Made by a program: the position numbers and the translations under genes. The notes beneath the pieces were generated by a model, which saw only the letters and a list, made by a program, of their open reading frames with translations, searched no databases and was not told the origin of the DNA. Below, one piece after another: positions 20,515-30,137 of a DNA stretch of 33,719 bases (the first letter of the stretch is position 1; each line of letters starts with the position of its first letter). The DNA is from Rhizophagus sp. LPA8_4_AMF (lineage: Eukaryota; Glomeromycota; Glomeromycetes; Glomerales; Glomeraceae): positions 1-33,719 of the forward strand of contig JADRCO010000442.1 in NCBI GenBank assembly GCA_021464525.1, in the 5' to 3' direction.

Positions 20515-21130
20515 CAGTGGGTTAGAAAAAGTGACCAATCGCCTATAAATTCAACTGTTTTCATTAATAATTTTATATTTATGTTAAAATTAAAAATGTA
20601 AAATTCACGTTAATTAATAATAAAATTGTGTTTAAATATTCAATTTCAGTGAAAAAAATTTCAACTTTTTAACCAGAACAGCTAGATTAAAATAAATGCA
20701 AAAAATCGATTCTTTGACTTAATATTAGCTTATCTTCAAAATATCAGAAAGACTCGATCAGTAGTTGTTGAGAAATCCACTTTGAAAAATGTATTTTGGT
20801 GATATATGTAGATCATCAATTTTGTCGATTTTTAAAAGATTTCTCAACTACTGATCGAAATCTTTCTGAATTTTTGTAAATAGGCAAATTCTTAGTCAAG
20901 AAATCAAATTTTCACATCTATTTTACTCTAGCTATTTTGGTTATAAAGTTGAAATTTTTACCACTTTAAAAATTAAGTATTTACATACAATTTTACATTA
21001 ATTAAGCAAAATAAATGACTCAAATTAAGTTTTTTACACTTTTGATTTTAAAATAGGTATAGAGTTATTAATTTAGAACAATTAATTTTATTTAATTTTT
21101 AGGTGGTTGGTCACTTTTTGTAACCCATTG
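20515..21130. mobile_element. Tc1/mariner-type MITE, about 616 bp
   Basis: The left end CAGTGGGTTAGAAAAAGTGA matches the right end reverse-complemented (CAATGGGTTACAAAAAGTGA), and the match continues as CCAA(T/C)C(G/A)CC. TA lies on both sides (20513-20514 and 21131-21132), as is usual for Tc1/mariner. A second inverted pair lies inside: GATCAGTAGTTGTTGAGAAA near 20756 and TTTCTCAACTACTGATCG near 20840. It is non-coding and would need a transposase supplied from elsewhere. Confidence 0.85.
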
Positions 21131-21227
21131 TATATACAGTATAAAATCTTTAGTGTAACACTGGATTAGAGTTTTATATCCTCATTTTTCTCTTTCTATA
21201 TAGTAATGATATTTATTTTTTTTTGAT

Positions 21228-21430
21228 TTGGATTTGGGATTTGGGATGGAATAGGATGGGATGGGATGGGATTTTGAATGGGTGGTGAGTATAAATGGGA
21301 TTGGGCCCACCCCAATCCCATCCCATATCAAGTCTCAAATCATCAAATCCAATCGAATCGAAGTCAAGTCAGTGATGTTATGCAAATCCAAACAAGGAAG
21401 TTCCCACGCCGATGAACGGGATTATTCAGT
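21228..21430. repeat. GGGATGGGATT repeat with hairpin
   Basis: Tandem GGATGGGATGGGATGGGATT is followed by AATGGGATTGGG, then CCCACCCCAATCCCATCCC, a long inverted match around GGGCCC. A CAAATCC/AATCGAATCGAAGTCA segment follows. A shorter copy, AATGGGATTTGGGAGGGATG, occurs at 22085. The open frame over it is a by-product of the repeat. Confidence 0.6.
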
Positions 21431-21609
21431 GGGATCGAACATTTTTTTTTGAACGGTTTAACACATTAATTCATCACCCAGTAATCATAGAAAGGCATAA
21501 AGCTTGTTGGATTAGTTTGATTCATCGTAATAAGACACATAGAATGGTGGTATTTTCATGTCTCTATATTGACTTTTGGTAATAATATATAAATTTTAAC
21601 CTATCAAAG

Positions 21610-21860
21610 CTAGAGATGTAAAAATGTCACGTTCAGTCCATTCCGGTTCCAAACTAATGCTATTGAACGGACTAACTTGAGCCGGTTCAAATTGGATGAA
21701 CCAGGTCCGTTCCATAATGGCTCCAAAATATAATTTGATCAGTTTGGTTCAGAACTGAGTTAGTTCATGTCAAAATTTACCAGAACCAAAGTACTGAACC
21801 GAAAGGAACAAACTGACTCAAACCACTCAATTACGAACTTTTTCCATCCCTTCCAATGCA
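21610..21860. repeat. GGTTC-rich dispersed repeat (inverted copy of the 33.5-kb one)
   Basis: Words such as CCGGTTCAAATT, TGAACC and GAACCGAAAGGAAC are dense here. The right edge read on the minus strand gives GGGATGGAAAAAGTTCGTAA, close to GTGATGGAAAAAGTTCCAAA at 33568. Both blocks therefore look like copies of one repeat in opposite orientation. No terminal inverted repeats or coding capacity are seen. Confidence 0.5.
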
Positions 21861-21929
21861 TCTCATTATGATAAATCAAACAAGCTTTAGATTGTCTTCT
21901 TATGACCATTTGGTGATGAAGTTAATGTG

Positions 21930-22130
21930 AAATAATGTGCAAAGATGCCCAATAGTTTCAATATTCCACTTTACTTCGATGAAAACAAGAAATAGTAAAA
22001 TATCACCAAAAACATTAAAAAACAGTCAACTTAAAAGTAAATAAATAAAATCATAAATTTTAGGAATGTTTTTTATACATTTAAATGGGATTTGGGAGGG
22101 ATGAGATTTTGAATCGGCGACAAGCATATA
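21930..22130. repeat. Remnant duplicated from the 20.05-kb region
   Basis: GTAAAATATCACCAAAAACAT at 21995 matches GTAAAATATCACTAAAAACAT at 20069, followed in both by similar TCAA..AAAAGTAAA stretches. A further GGGATTTGGGAGGG block follows at 22087. These fit a local duplication later split by other insertions. Confidence 0.45.
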
Positions 22131-22451
22131 TTAAGATGTTGTTTTAAATTTTTATTTCTTTATTTAAAAAGGATGTAAAATTCATGTCAACTATGAAACC
22201 AATCATCGTTCTCACCAAGCGTCACAATAAGAGAAAAGTCAGTTAACATTGATAGTCCTAACTACGTACTATAGAAATGCGTCGACGATCTGTTTAACTG
22301 ATCGGTTTCGAATTTATGGACAAAGTAATTAGCGCAGTGAAACGTCGATTTGCTGGTAACGCAACATTAGAGAGTACGTTGTGAAGGTGTAACAAACGAT
22401 TCTCAGCCATACTTCAGGTAGTGTTATTTCGTATGAAAATTAATTAAAGTT

Positions 22452-22730
22452 TTAAATAAAATTTAATTTATGGATGGTTTTAAATGAATGTTTCACAATG
22501 ATTTCCCAAACTTCAGAATTTAGCACACGTTGTACTATCAAATCATCGTAATGCAGGATGCTTAATTTTGTAGGTACTGCAGCAATTTTATAGCGTGTAA
22601 TTTTTTTATGCAGTGAATTAATTTTTAAGAATAATGAGAAAAAGTAATTAAGAACTTACCATTGCATTGTGGTATCTCCAAAGAACTTTATAAAAGAGGC
22701 ATTTTTCCTGTAGGATGTCAGACGCTTATC
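22452..22730 (-). pseudogene. Possible two-exon remnant of an unknown gene
   Basis: A piece at 22660-22730 has an acceptor (TTTCATAG) and a donor (GTAAGT) and reads DKRLTSYRKNASFIKFFGDT. A second piece at 22452-22576, after TGCTGCAG, reads PTKLSILHYDDLIVQRVLNS and continues to a stop at 22452. Both look like protein, but their frames do not join by one base at the splice sites I see. It is either a relic or uses another site. The family is not recognised, and no 5' exon was found. Confidence 0.35.
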
Positions 22731-23084
22731 CTATGAAAGAAGATATGCCATAATCAGTTTTGTTAGTGTTAGTAGAAAATATCGTGTCATACGGCTAAAC
22801 ATATTTCTGTACAGTAAATAATAAAGTTTTTTAAGCAAAACTTCTAATTCTTTTCCATAAATTAAATTAGTTAAAGAAATCTCATCCATATTATGCATTG
22901 TAACTTTATCCTTTTATTACTTATTTATTTCATTATATTATATCGAATATTTGTATATATTTTACATAGATTTTAATACAACGCATGATCTTTTATTGAT
23001 AAGAATCCAACATTTTCTTTGAAGAAAGTATTTAATATTTTTCTAAATAAGAAAAAACAATTAGTAATTTAACCGGTAACGAAA

Positions 23085-23450
23085 GAAACAACGCAGTTAT
23101 GGCGCAGTCATATGATTACGTAACTACGTAAGTTATACATGGGGTCGTAATTATTTCAGATAATTCGACATTAAGGCGACGTAATGGTATGGTGAAATAT
23201 ATTACACCAAATTTTTGTTCGAAAATTCATATGAAAATAGTATTACACCGGTGTAATGCCGAATTGGTGTAATGTGCCGTAATATTTCAGCATGGCTTGG
23301 AAGTTGAAACCTAATTCACTCCATGTATATATGTAAGTACGTGATGGGTAACGTAGTTACATGTACTTGTACTCGTAGTCAGGGCCACATTGTAACTGTA
23401 GTAAATAGCTAATTACCGTGTATTAATTATATGACGGTAGCTTTAGCTAC
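23085..23450. repeat. Palindrome-rich block with ATTACACCGGTGTAAT
   Basis: A perfect 16-bp palindrome ATTACACCGGTGTAAT lies near 23244. Around it, TGGTGAAATATATTACACC (about 23187) and, inverted, GGTGTAATGTGCCGTAATAT (about 23266) form a larger imperfect inverted repeat. Further hairpins follow (AAGTACGTG with CATGTACTT near 23335-23370). TACGTAA/GTTAC words recur throughout. It is probably one or more decayed palindromic elements. Confidence 0.5.
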
Positions 23451-24048
23451 GTTGGCCAATCAGAATTTGTAATTTTAATCATGTGGATCAGTGGATCGGC
23501 AAAAAATTTTTCGATTATTTGACGTAAAGTCCCAGCTCTACTTTTATTTGTCTGAAATTACAAAATACAGTACATTTTCTATCTATGTTTTTATTCATCC
23601 TTTAATTACTATTCTGAATCGATTTTTTTCTTCATGTGCAAGATTATATATATACAAGAGGTAATAAATTACGTATTTTTTTTTCGTTAGCTTGTTATCA
23701 AAAACCGATCGACAAGTCGCAATTTATGTAGTAATCTTAAATCTTTAACGCTTAGTATTTATTGAACTCATATTTTAAAGGGGCCCATTTAAAGGTCACT
23801 CATTCGCTATATATTTGCTATTTACTTGAACAAATTGAACAAATAAACCCATAATTATTATTAGTTATACTATCTTTTCATTCTAAGAACGACCAACCTT
23901 TTTAGATACAAATAAAAGAATTGTAAATTTCTAATTAAATTTATTGTGTTGAATAACAAATATTAATAATTTTGTTACCTTACGAAATAAACAAACCAAC
24001 CCAATACCTTAATTATTTACTATTTATAAAAGTTCTTCAACATATTTT
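23451..24048. other. Downstream region of the F-box gene
   Basis: This is AT-rich DNA with no exon or bounded repeat. It follows the 3' end of the minus-strand F-box gene and would hold its 3' UTR. AATAAA-like signals on the minus strand are too common here to pick one. Confidence 0.4.
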
Positions 24049-25521
24049 TTAAAAATATACATTATTCCTTTCAAAATCATATCTAAAATCTTTGATAACT
24101 CCATCATTTTTATATTTGTTAATAAGATTTAAATACTCTTCTTCACTGTAAATATGATCAGATGTTAATAAAGAAAGTTGAAAACTACCTTTCCAATTTT
24201 CTAAAAATGTTTCCAATGTTTTTAATGAAAATTTAAAATAATCACAAAATCTTATTTCCCTTAAATTATTTGGTGTCACTTTAATTAATACTTTAGATAA
24301 ATTATCACCATATATCAATTTTATCTCTTGTGATTCTTCAATTGCGTTAGCATCCAACATATCTAATACTCGTAATTCTTTACAAATCTTAAGTAATTTT
24401 TCAAATTCATTGAAATGTTTTTTTGATGACGGAAATGTAAGAGATAAATGTTCAATTAAAGGACAACATTCATAAATCATTCGAATAAGGATAAGTGAAT
24501 CTTCATAAAAATTATAATTTATGTCAAAACTATTAATTAAAATTTTTCTAAGTTGACCACCACTATTCTTAATTATGCAAACGACTGTATTAATTAAAAT
24601 ATAATCACATAATTGAAGAATTTCAAGATTACGATATACTGAATGAGTAAATTTTTCATCATAATAAAAATCAAAAATAGGATGAAAATTAAGTTTCAAT
24701 GATTTTAAATTATAAAGTTCTGGAAGTATCTCTGATGGAAAAGTATAAATAGAACCTTCTCGAAAACTTGAAATAAAATGAGTGAGAGTATGTGCTTTTT
24801 TAACCAAAGCCAGAAAAATTTCATCATATGTATCTTCTTCAACATAATCATCAAAATCATTTTCCCACTTAAAATATTTTAAATTCTTCTGATTTTCTAA
24901 TAATTTAACAATTCCACGATTGACTTTTGTGTCCGTATTATAAATAATGATATTTTGAATATAATAACATATACGCGCTAATCCATAAAAATATACAGAA
25001 TCAATAGAACTATCACATTTTAATTCACACAGTGACTCAAAACGTATTATTGCTTCAGGAAAATAAAATATTTGATGTTCCATTGATCTCATATCTAAAA
25101 ATCGAAAATCTGGACATTTCTTCATTAAAAGTTTATAAACTTCTTGTTGTAAAAGAAATCTATTATAAGGTGAAGAAGAAGAAATGGTGATTATATCATT
25201 AATAACATTTATATTGATACTTCTACAGTAAGATAAATAATCAAATAAGGGTGGGAAATATTGTAATTTTGAGGGTAATTTAATTCCTTGACTTGATAAA
25301 CATTCTTTAATTTCATCCGATATATTTAAAGTAATAATAACAAATAAATAATATTTATTTTGATAATTTATATGATCAAACCGCCAAGGATTCTTCCATA
25401 AAATCGGAACCACAGTTTCACACCAAAGTCTATTAACTAATAAGCATGAAAATAGGGATTTTGAATCATCCTGTAATTCTTCAAATAATAAGAAAAGAAT
25501 GTCTTTATTAAGATAAGACAT
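24049..25521 (-). CDS. F-box protein with leucine-rich region
   Basis: This is a single exon of 490 aa. The F-box is at about residues 3-46 (LNKDILFLLFEELQDDSKSL, then SCLLVNRLWCETVVPILWKN), with the expected Leu, Trp and Pro positions. From about residue 150 to 470 there are irregular leucine-rich repeats, for example FESLCELKC, LKSLKLNFHP, LEILQLCDY, LRKILINSF, IEHLSLTFPS, LRVLDMLDA and LREIRFCDYF. F-box proteins link substrates to the Skp1-cullin ubiquitin ligase; the leucine-rich part would choose the substrate. This gene type is very numerous in Rhizophagus, and the substrate cannot be guessed. The ATG at 25521 starts directly at the F-box. Three TGACGTAA sites lie 70-140 bp upstream. 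The frame is unbroken. Confidence 0.88.
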   Translation of the reverse strand: MSYLNKDILFLLFEELQDDSKSLFSCLLVNRLWCETVVPILWKNPWRFDHINYQNKYYLFVIITLNISDEIKECLSSQGIKLPSKLQYFPPLFDYLSYCRSININVINDIITISSSSPYNRFLLQQEVYKLLMKKCPDFRFLDMRSMEHQIFYFPEAIIRFESLCELKCDSSIDSVYFYGLARICYYIQNIIIYNTDTKVNRGIVKLLENQKNLKYFKWENDFDDYVEEDTYDEIFLALVKKAHTLTHFISSFREGSIYTFPSEILPELYNLKSLKLNFHPIFDFYYDEKFTHSVYRNLEILQLCDYILINTVVCIIKNSGGQLRKILINSFDINYNFYEDSLILIRMIYECCPLIEHLSLTFPSSKKHFNEFEKLLKICKELRVLDMLDANAIEESQEIKLIYGDNLSKVLIKVTPNNLREIRFCDYFKFSLKTLETFLENWKGSFQLSLLTSDHIYSEEEYLNLINKYKNDGVIKDFRYDFERNNVYF

Positions 25522-25590
25522 TTACAATGAAATAATAATGTCGCTAAGAGAAACCCAGTGTTTAAAGTGTTTTAGATGATTAAAAAAATA

Positions 25591-25661
25591 TGACGTAATT
25601 AACCTATCATTTATTAGGCATTGATTGAAAAATATGACGTAATAAAGAGAAATTGACGTAA
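25591..25661. promoter_or_regulatory. Three TGACGTAA sites upstream of the F-box gene
   Basis: TGACGTAA occurs at 25591-25598, 25635-25642 and 25654-25661. The first two are inside an identical 16-base word, AAAAATATGACGTAAT. TGACGTAA is a CRE/ATF-type bZIP site. The cluster ends 70 bp before the ATG region, a usual place for activator sites. Binding is inferred only from the sequence. Confidence 0.55.
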
Positions 25662-25669
25662 CAAATGGC

Positions 25670-26760
25670 ACTAAATATAAACAATTTTATAGCACTGCTT
25701 TTTTGTTTGAATTTTTTGAGAAAAAGAAAAGAAAGAAAAATTTAATGAAAACTATAAAAATTAAACTGGAAACGTATATTTATATACATTGTCAATCAAA
25801 TATTAATTTATCCATAATTGGTTTATAGAAAGAAAGAACGAACTATCGCCTGCCTGAAATAGAGTAGTTTCGCTAACATACCATGTGTTGCCATATGCCG
25901 AAAGGTCGAAAGTTTAAAAAATGGAATTTATTAAATTTAGAAAAGATTGATTAAACCAAGTTTTTTTTTTCCTGGTAAAAAAATCATGTTTCAATATTAA
26001 TAAAATAAGTGATAAAAAAAGACTATTTATTATGAGCTTTTTTTAAATAATCTCTCATTTGTAGAATGATAATTAAAATATAAATAAAATCCAATTCTTT
26101 AATAAATAATCGTATTTTTCTTAATTAACGAACGCGGTTCGTGAAAAAAAAAAAAAATTTATATATATAAATGAGTATATATATATATATTTAATTATAT
26201 ATATATAAAATAACAGTTTTCGATCTATGCCGTTCTATATTTGTATATGTAATATGGTCACATGAGTTTTACAAATATTGTGACTCCATTGATAACGTCG
26301 GGAACACTCGGTATATGGGACAATTAAAGAAATAGAGCTATTCTAAAAATAGCAGAGATGTACCTGTTACATCAAAATAAAATTAAACTTCGATTATATT
26401 TTAAATTTTAATATAAATATGATGCACGTAGGCTTTATTTTTAATTTAAATAGAAAATAATTTTAATCAATCTTTGTTACTCATCTCCTTAACTCTAATA
26501 AATTCATTGATTTTAAATTGCAAAATTGCAAGAAAATTAAATTATACGAAAAAATAACCACGCATAAACCTATATAATATGTTTAAAAGATGTAAATAGC
26601 TTTAATTCTTTAATTTAATTGCATAAAATTTAGAATATTATTAAAGTTTGAATCAACAAATAAACAAATAAAAAAAAAATACATTATTAGAAACATTCAT
26701 ATTTATAAGTAGAAAATTGTGATTATGTCATCAACATCGTCCTATAATATCCAGTTTGAA
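25670..26760. other. Gene-free stretch with a TA microsatellite
   Basis: A (TA)n-rich tract lies at about 26158-26210, following an A-run at about 26145. The rest is AT-rich without exon signals on either strand. Confidence 0.45.
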
Positions 26761-26769
26761 ATCCTGTTT

Positions 26770-26915
26770 ATTTCGGGTACCAAACTACCAATAGTAGATA
26801 GTTATTTGTGATATTTTCAGATCGTAAAAAAGCCACATTCTTTTTCTAGATATTGACGTAATTTTTTTCCATTCTTATTACTCGTTCCTATTATATTGTG
26901 TTGAGTCAATAAGAT
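26770..26915 (-). pseudogene. Decayed fragment of a Myb-like copy (second repeat)
   Basis: On the minus strand, readings IDSTQYNRNE, then EWKK, LRQYLEKECGFF, SENITNNY and WYPK appear in the same order and at about the same spacing as IDNWILFNKNE, EWKK, LRQDLKNQFGSF, SENKIKNY and WYSK of copy A. Two stops precede EWKK and the frame changes at least twice. Only the region matching the last exon is seen. It is an old, dead copy about 12 kb from the array. Confidence 0.6.
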
Positions 26916-28911
26916 CATAGCATACTTATGTTACGCAAGATCATAATTTTGATGAAATTCAAAGATGGTAACTAATAAATAAAAATTGTGTTACACGACA
27001 TTATTATTAAAAAATCGGGTGCCGATCCATTTTTAATATAGAAAGATAAAAATAATAATTGTCTACTTTTACACTAAAATAATTTTCTTGTACGTTGCGG
27101 TTTATTCCATTAAAATACATACATACTTTATTAGGAAAATTTAAATTATTTAAAAATTGGAATGTTAGAAGAACCGTGTTGTACAAAAATGATAATCAGT
27201 TCGTGTTCCGTGAAAAGTATGATATAAAATGCGCCACCAAAAATTTTTTTTCGGATAAAGTTACGATAATTGTTTAATAGATAACTTTATCTACTTTAAT
27301 CGATAATTCCGTTATTATTCATGAAAAAAAAATTTTTTTTAATATTATTTCTGGTCATTAAGTGGTAGTTGAGGTCCTATCTCAGTTTGGCCGTCACCTT
27401 CTATTTATGATGTGTATAATTTAACAATTTATAGGCAATTGAATATCGCTCGATAGAACGGAAATAATCGGGAATACGGGGAATACGGTAAAAAGAAAGA
27501 CGTAGGTTGGAACGGCTGTCTACCTCCTTATCTTAACCATCACTTCATGACGATTATTCTAAATATCGACCCACATTATTCTTTTTTTAGTCCTGATTTA
27601 GTTAGAAAGTATGCTAAAATTTATTTATTAATTTTTTTGTTGTTATACAATATCATTATTGTTATATTTTGCACTTATACTTATTTCTTTATTAAAAAAA
27701 ATCAACAATGTCATAATGTTAAATAAGTCTTTTACTTTTTTGACAAGCGTCAAAATAGGCCTATCGATCAACTGATCGATATTAGCTTTATTTGCTTCGA
27801 ATTATTTTAGGTAATATTTGGCGTATTATTACCGAATTAAAAAATCTTTTTTTTTTTGTCGCTTCTTTTTGTTTATTCTCTCATTTAAACGTAAAATCCT
27901 AATGATTTTTAACGCTTTAGAATAAAGTCAGAATACAATCGAAAAACAATGATTTACAATAAATGTCATCGACATCTTCAACATTTTTCGACAACGGAAA
28001 ACTTGAATTATTTGAATTATTTGAATTTTTTTTCAAATGAAATTCTTTTAAAAATATTATTTTATTGCATTTTTATTAATTGTCTAAAGATTTTATTAAA
28101 TTGGAACCTTTAAGTGAGGTGTTAAATCAATCCATTGCTTCCATTAAATCAACCCGAGCTTCAAAATCTTTAGTTTTAATATTACTTACAATATAATAAA
28201 GAAATTTTGATCAAAAATCATTATCTCAAATTTTTCTTTTTTTTTTTTTTTGAAATTATTAATAAATAATGGAATTTTTGTCCTAAAATTTTTTTCTCAC
28301 TCATATTAATTAATGAAGTCAGCATTTTTAATATACATTAAATATAAAGGAATGATGTATTCAGAAATACTGTATGATAGTCGGATATCGTTACATTACA
28401 AATTTTAACAAATTACTGTTCAGCAAATAGAGTTTTGACTAGCACTTAAGACAAATTTTTCGGTCAATTAATTTTTATTTGTGTCATGTGATCTGCAGTG
28501 ATGTAAATTGAATTCGCGCAGTAGGCGCAGTGTACATTACTTTTATTTCCCGCGTATTTTGTTGAAAATTTTAGGCGCCATTTTTCTTAGTAGCACTTAT
28601 TATTATTTTAATCTAATATAAAAAGCGCATATGAAATTAGTAGGTTGTGCATATGAATTTAATTAATGATATGCGCTTTGCGCGTATAAGAATCTTTTGA
28701 ATTATATTATAACACCGACTGCAGTGGTGATCTGTAGTGTCTGCCAACATTATTTGTGATTCTGGCCAGCATTATACTTTCGACAGTAGAACTTATATTT
28801 ATGCAAATGAACAAATTTTTTTTTTTTAAAAAAAAAACAAAATGAACAAATTTTAAAAACGTATTTTCCATAATATAGACGTAAATATTACATGTAAAAT
28901 AAGGCGTAAGG
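26916..28911. other. Long gene-poor stretch
   Basis: No gene can be supported. Possible coding scraps are a plus-strand reading KDFIKLEPLSEVLNQSIA at about 28084-28198 and a short MSSTSST... start at 27963, but they do not join. Small repeats include GCGCATATG words with inverted partners at 28625-28685. The open frame at 27095-27277 has no supporting signal. Confidence 0.4.
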
Positions 28912-29272
28912 TCAACATGCTTTCATGAGATGATTTGATTCAGATTTTTTGGCGTATCTATTTTTAATAATACCGTATTTATATTCTATGTCTTCGATAA
29001 ATAATGAAGTAGACGATTGGCATAACCGAACAGGATTGACATTATTTTTCTCAGCCTTGTTTTTTAACAAATTTAAGGAAATAATATGAATAAAATCTGA
29101 TCTAATCGTACTGCTCACTTTTGTTGAAAAAAAATTATCTAGTTGCATTAGTATTTACATAAAAACACAAATAAATTGTTAAAAAAGATAAAACTAAATG
29201 TGGGCGAAACCTTATTTACCTGTATGAACTTGATATAATGCTGAATGATCGACAACTCCCACAGTTAAATTT
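28912..29272 (-). CDS. Possible 3' end of an unknown gene (two exons)
   Basis: The piece at 29220-29272 has an acceptor (TTAACAG) and a donor (GTAAAT) and reads NLTVGVVDHSALYQVHTG in its open frame. It joins in phase, through a 102-bp intron, to 28912-29117, which reads VSSTIRSDFIHIISLNLL, a K/N/E-rich middle, and ends KKSESNHLMKAC. The phase match supports real splicing. No upstream exon or start could be placed, so the gene is partial or its 5' part is degraded. The family is not recognised. Confidence 0.35.
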
Positions 29273-29975
29273 CTGTTAATGGAAAAACACAGCAAGGATC
29301 AACATTATTGTACAATTAACTAACGAAAAAAGTATAAATATACAAAATATACAAATATAAAATACAAAAAAAAAAAAACCAACATAAATAGAATAAAATA
29401 TAAATATTGTTTCTATTTTATAAAGTTATAAAAAAATATTACTATATAAAAAAATTCATTCTAATTATATCATTTTTTTTTTGTTTGATCTTATACGAGT
29501 TATATCCAAGAATGAACCTAATGTTTATTCAAGACGTAAAAAAAAAATAGAAATTTCTCAGTGATTAATAATTGTAGAAAAATGAGCGATATTATATTTT
29601 GAGAATGTCAAAATGTCACCAGTTGTTATTGTCACCACTGTGGTGATTTTCACCAGCCGATTTTTTGAATTTTATATTATTCTATGTAAATTTACAAGAA
29701 GAAGAGATTTGTCTAAGCTCAAAAAGGCTGATTTTCAGATAATTTTTGAGAAAAATGCAAAATTTTGATTTTTTAATTTTTTCACTTTACTAAAAGTGTG
29801 TTTTTTTTTGACAAAAATTTCGAAATTTTGTCATGGTTAACATCAAATCAATATTTGTTAACATAAGTTAGACAGTATTTTTTAACTCTGGCCAAAATTA
29901 TAAACCGACATTTTATAACTGGCCAAATTGTAATTTTTGACCGGAATTAAGTGGTGACAATCACCGGTGGTGAGA
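29273..29975. other. Gene-free stretch with CTGGCCAAAATTATA remnants
   Basis: Mostly A/T runs. CTGGCCAAAATTATAAACCG (about 29886) and CTGGCCAAATTG (about 29921) resemble the GGCCGGAATTA words near 18.18 kb. GGTGACAATCACC words pair near 29620-29660 and 29950-29970. These are probable dispersed repeat remnants. Confidence 0.4.
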
Positions 29976-29983
29976 TTTAGCAA

Positions 29984-30128
29984 TGGACGTCCTTAACGTA
30001 CAGTAAGGGTGTACGATGTTAACGTACGGACTGGCCCGAGTTTAGGAGTTATGCACTTGCACGTGATAGCGTTAACGTTAACTTCGTACGTTAATATCGT
30101 ACACCCCCACTGTACATTAAGGAATCCC
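29984..30128. mobile_element. Palindromic MITE with 8-9 bp target duplication
   Basis: TTTAGCAAT flanks the element at 29976-29984 and 30129-30137. The left arm has CTTAACGTACAGTAAGGGTG and the right arm reverse-complemented CTTAATGTACAGTGGGGGTG; both continue into TACGAT(G/A)TTAACGTACG, so nearly the whole element folds on itself. Length is about 145 bp. An 8-9 bp duplication fits Mutator-like or hAT transposons. There is no coding capacity. Confidence 0.8.
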
Positions 30129-30137
30129 TTTAGCAAT

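Noticed and set aside
21261-21452. Open frame of 63 aa over the GGGATGGG block
   Set aside because: The frame is a by-product of the short repeat and its inverted partner.
27095-27277. Open frame of 60 aa on the plus strand
   Set aside because: No ATG-supported context, no introns and no recognisable motif; stops surround it closely.
27963-28198. Possible small plus-strand gene starting MSSTSST
   Set aside because: The first reading stops after about 26 residues and does not join in phase to KDFIKLEPLSEV; no good splice pair was found.
6905-28495. Repeated CACGTG/CACATG words (for example near 6912, 9854, 11800, 15398, 16021, 19921, 28487)
   Set aside because: They are E-box-like but scattered without consistent position to genes, and short enough to recur by chance or as part of repeats.
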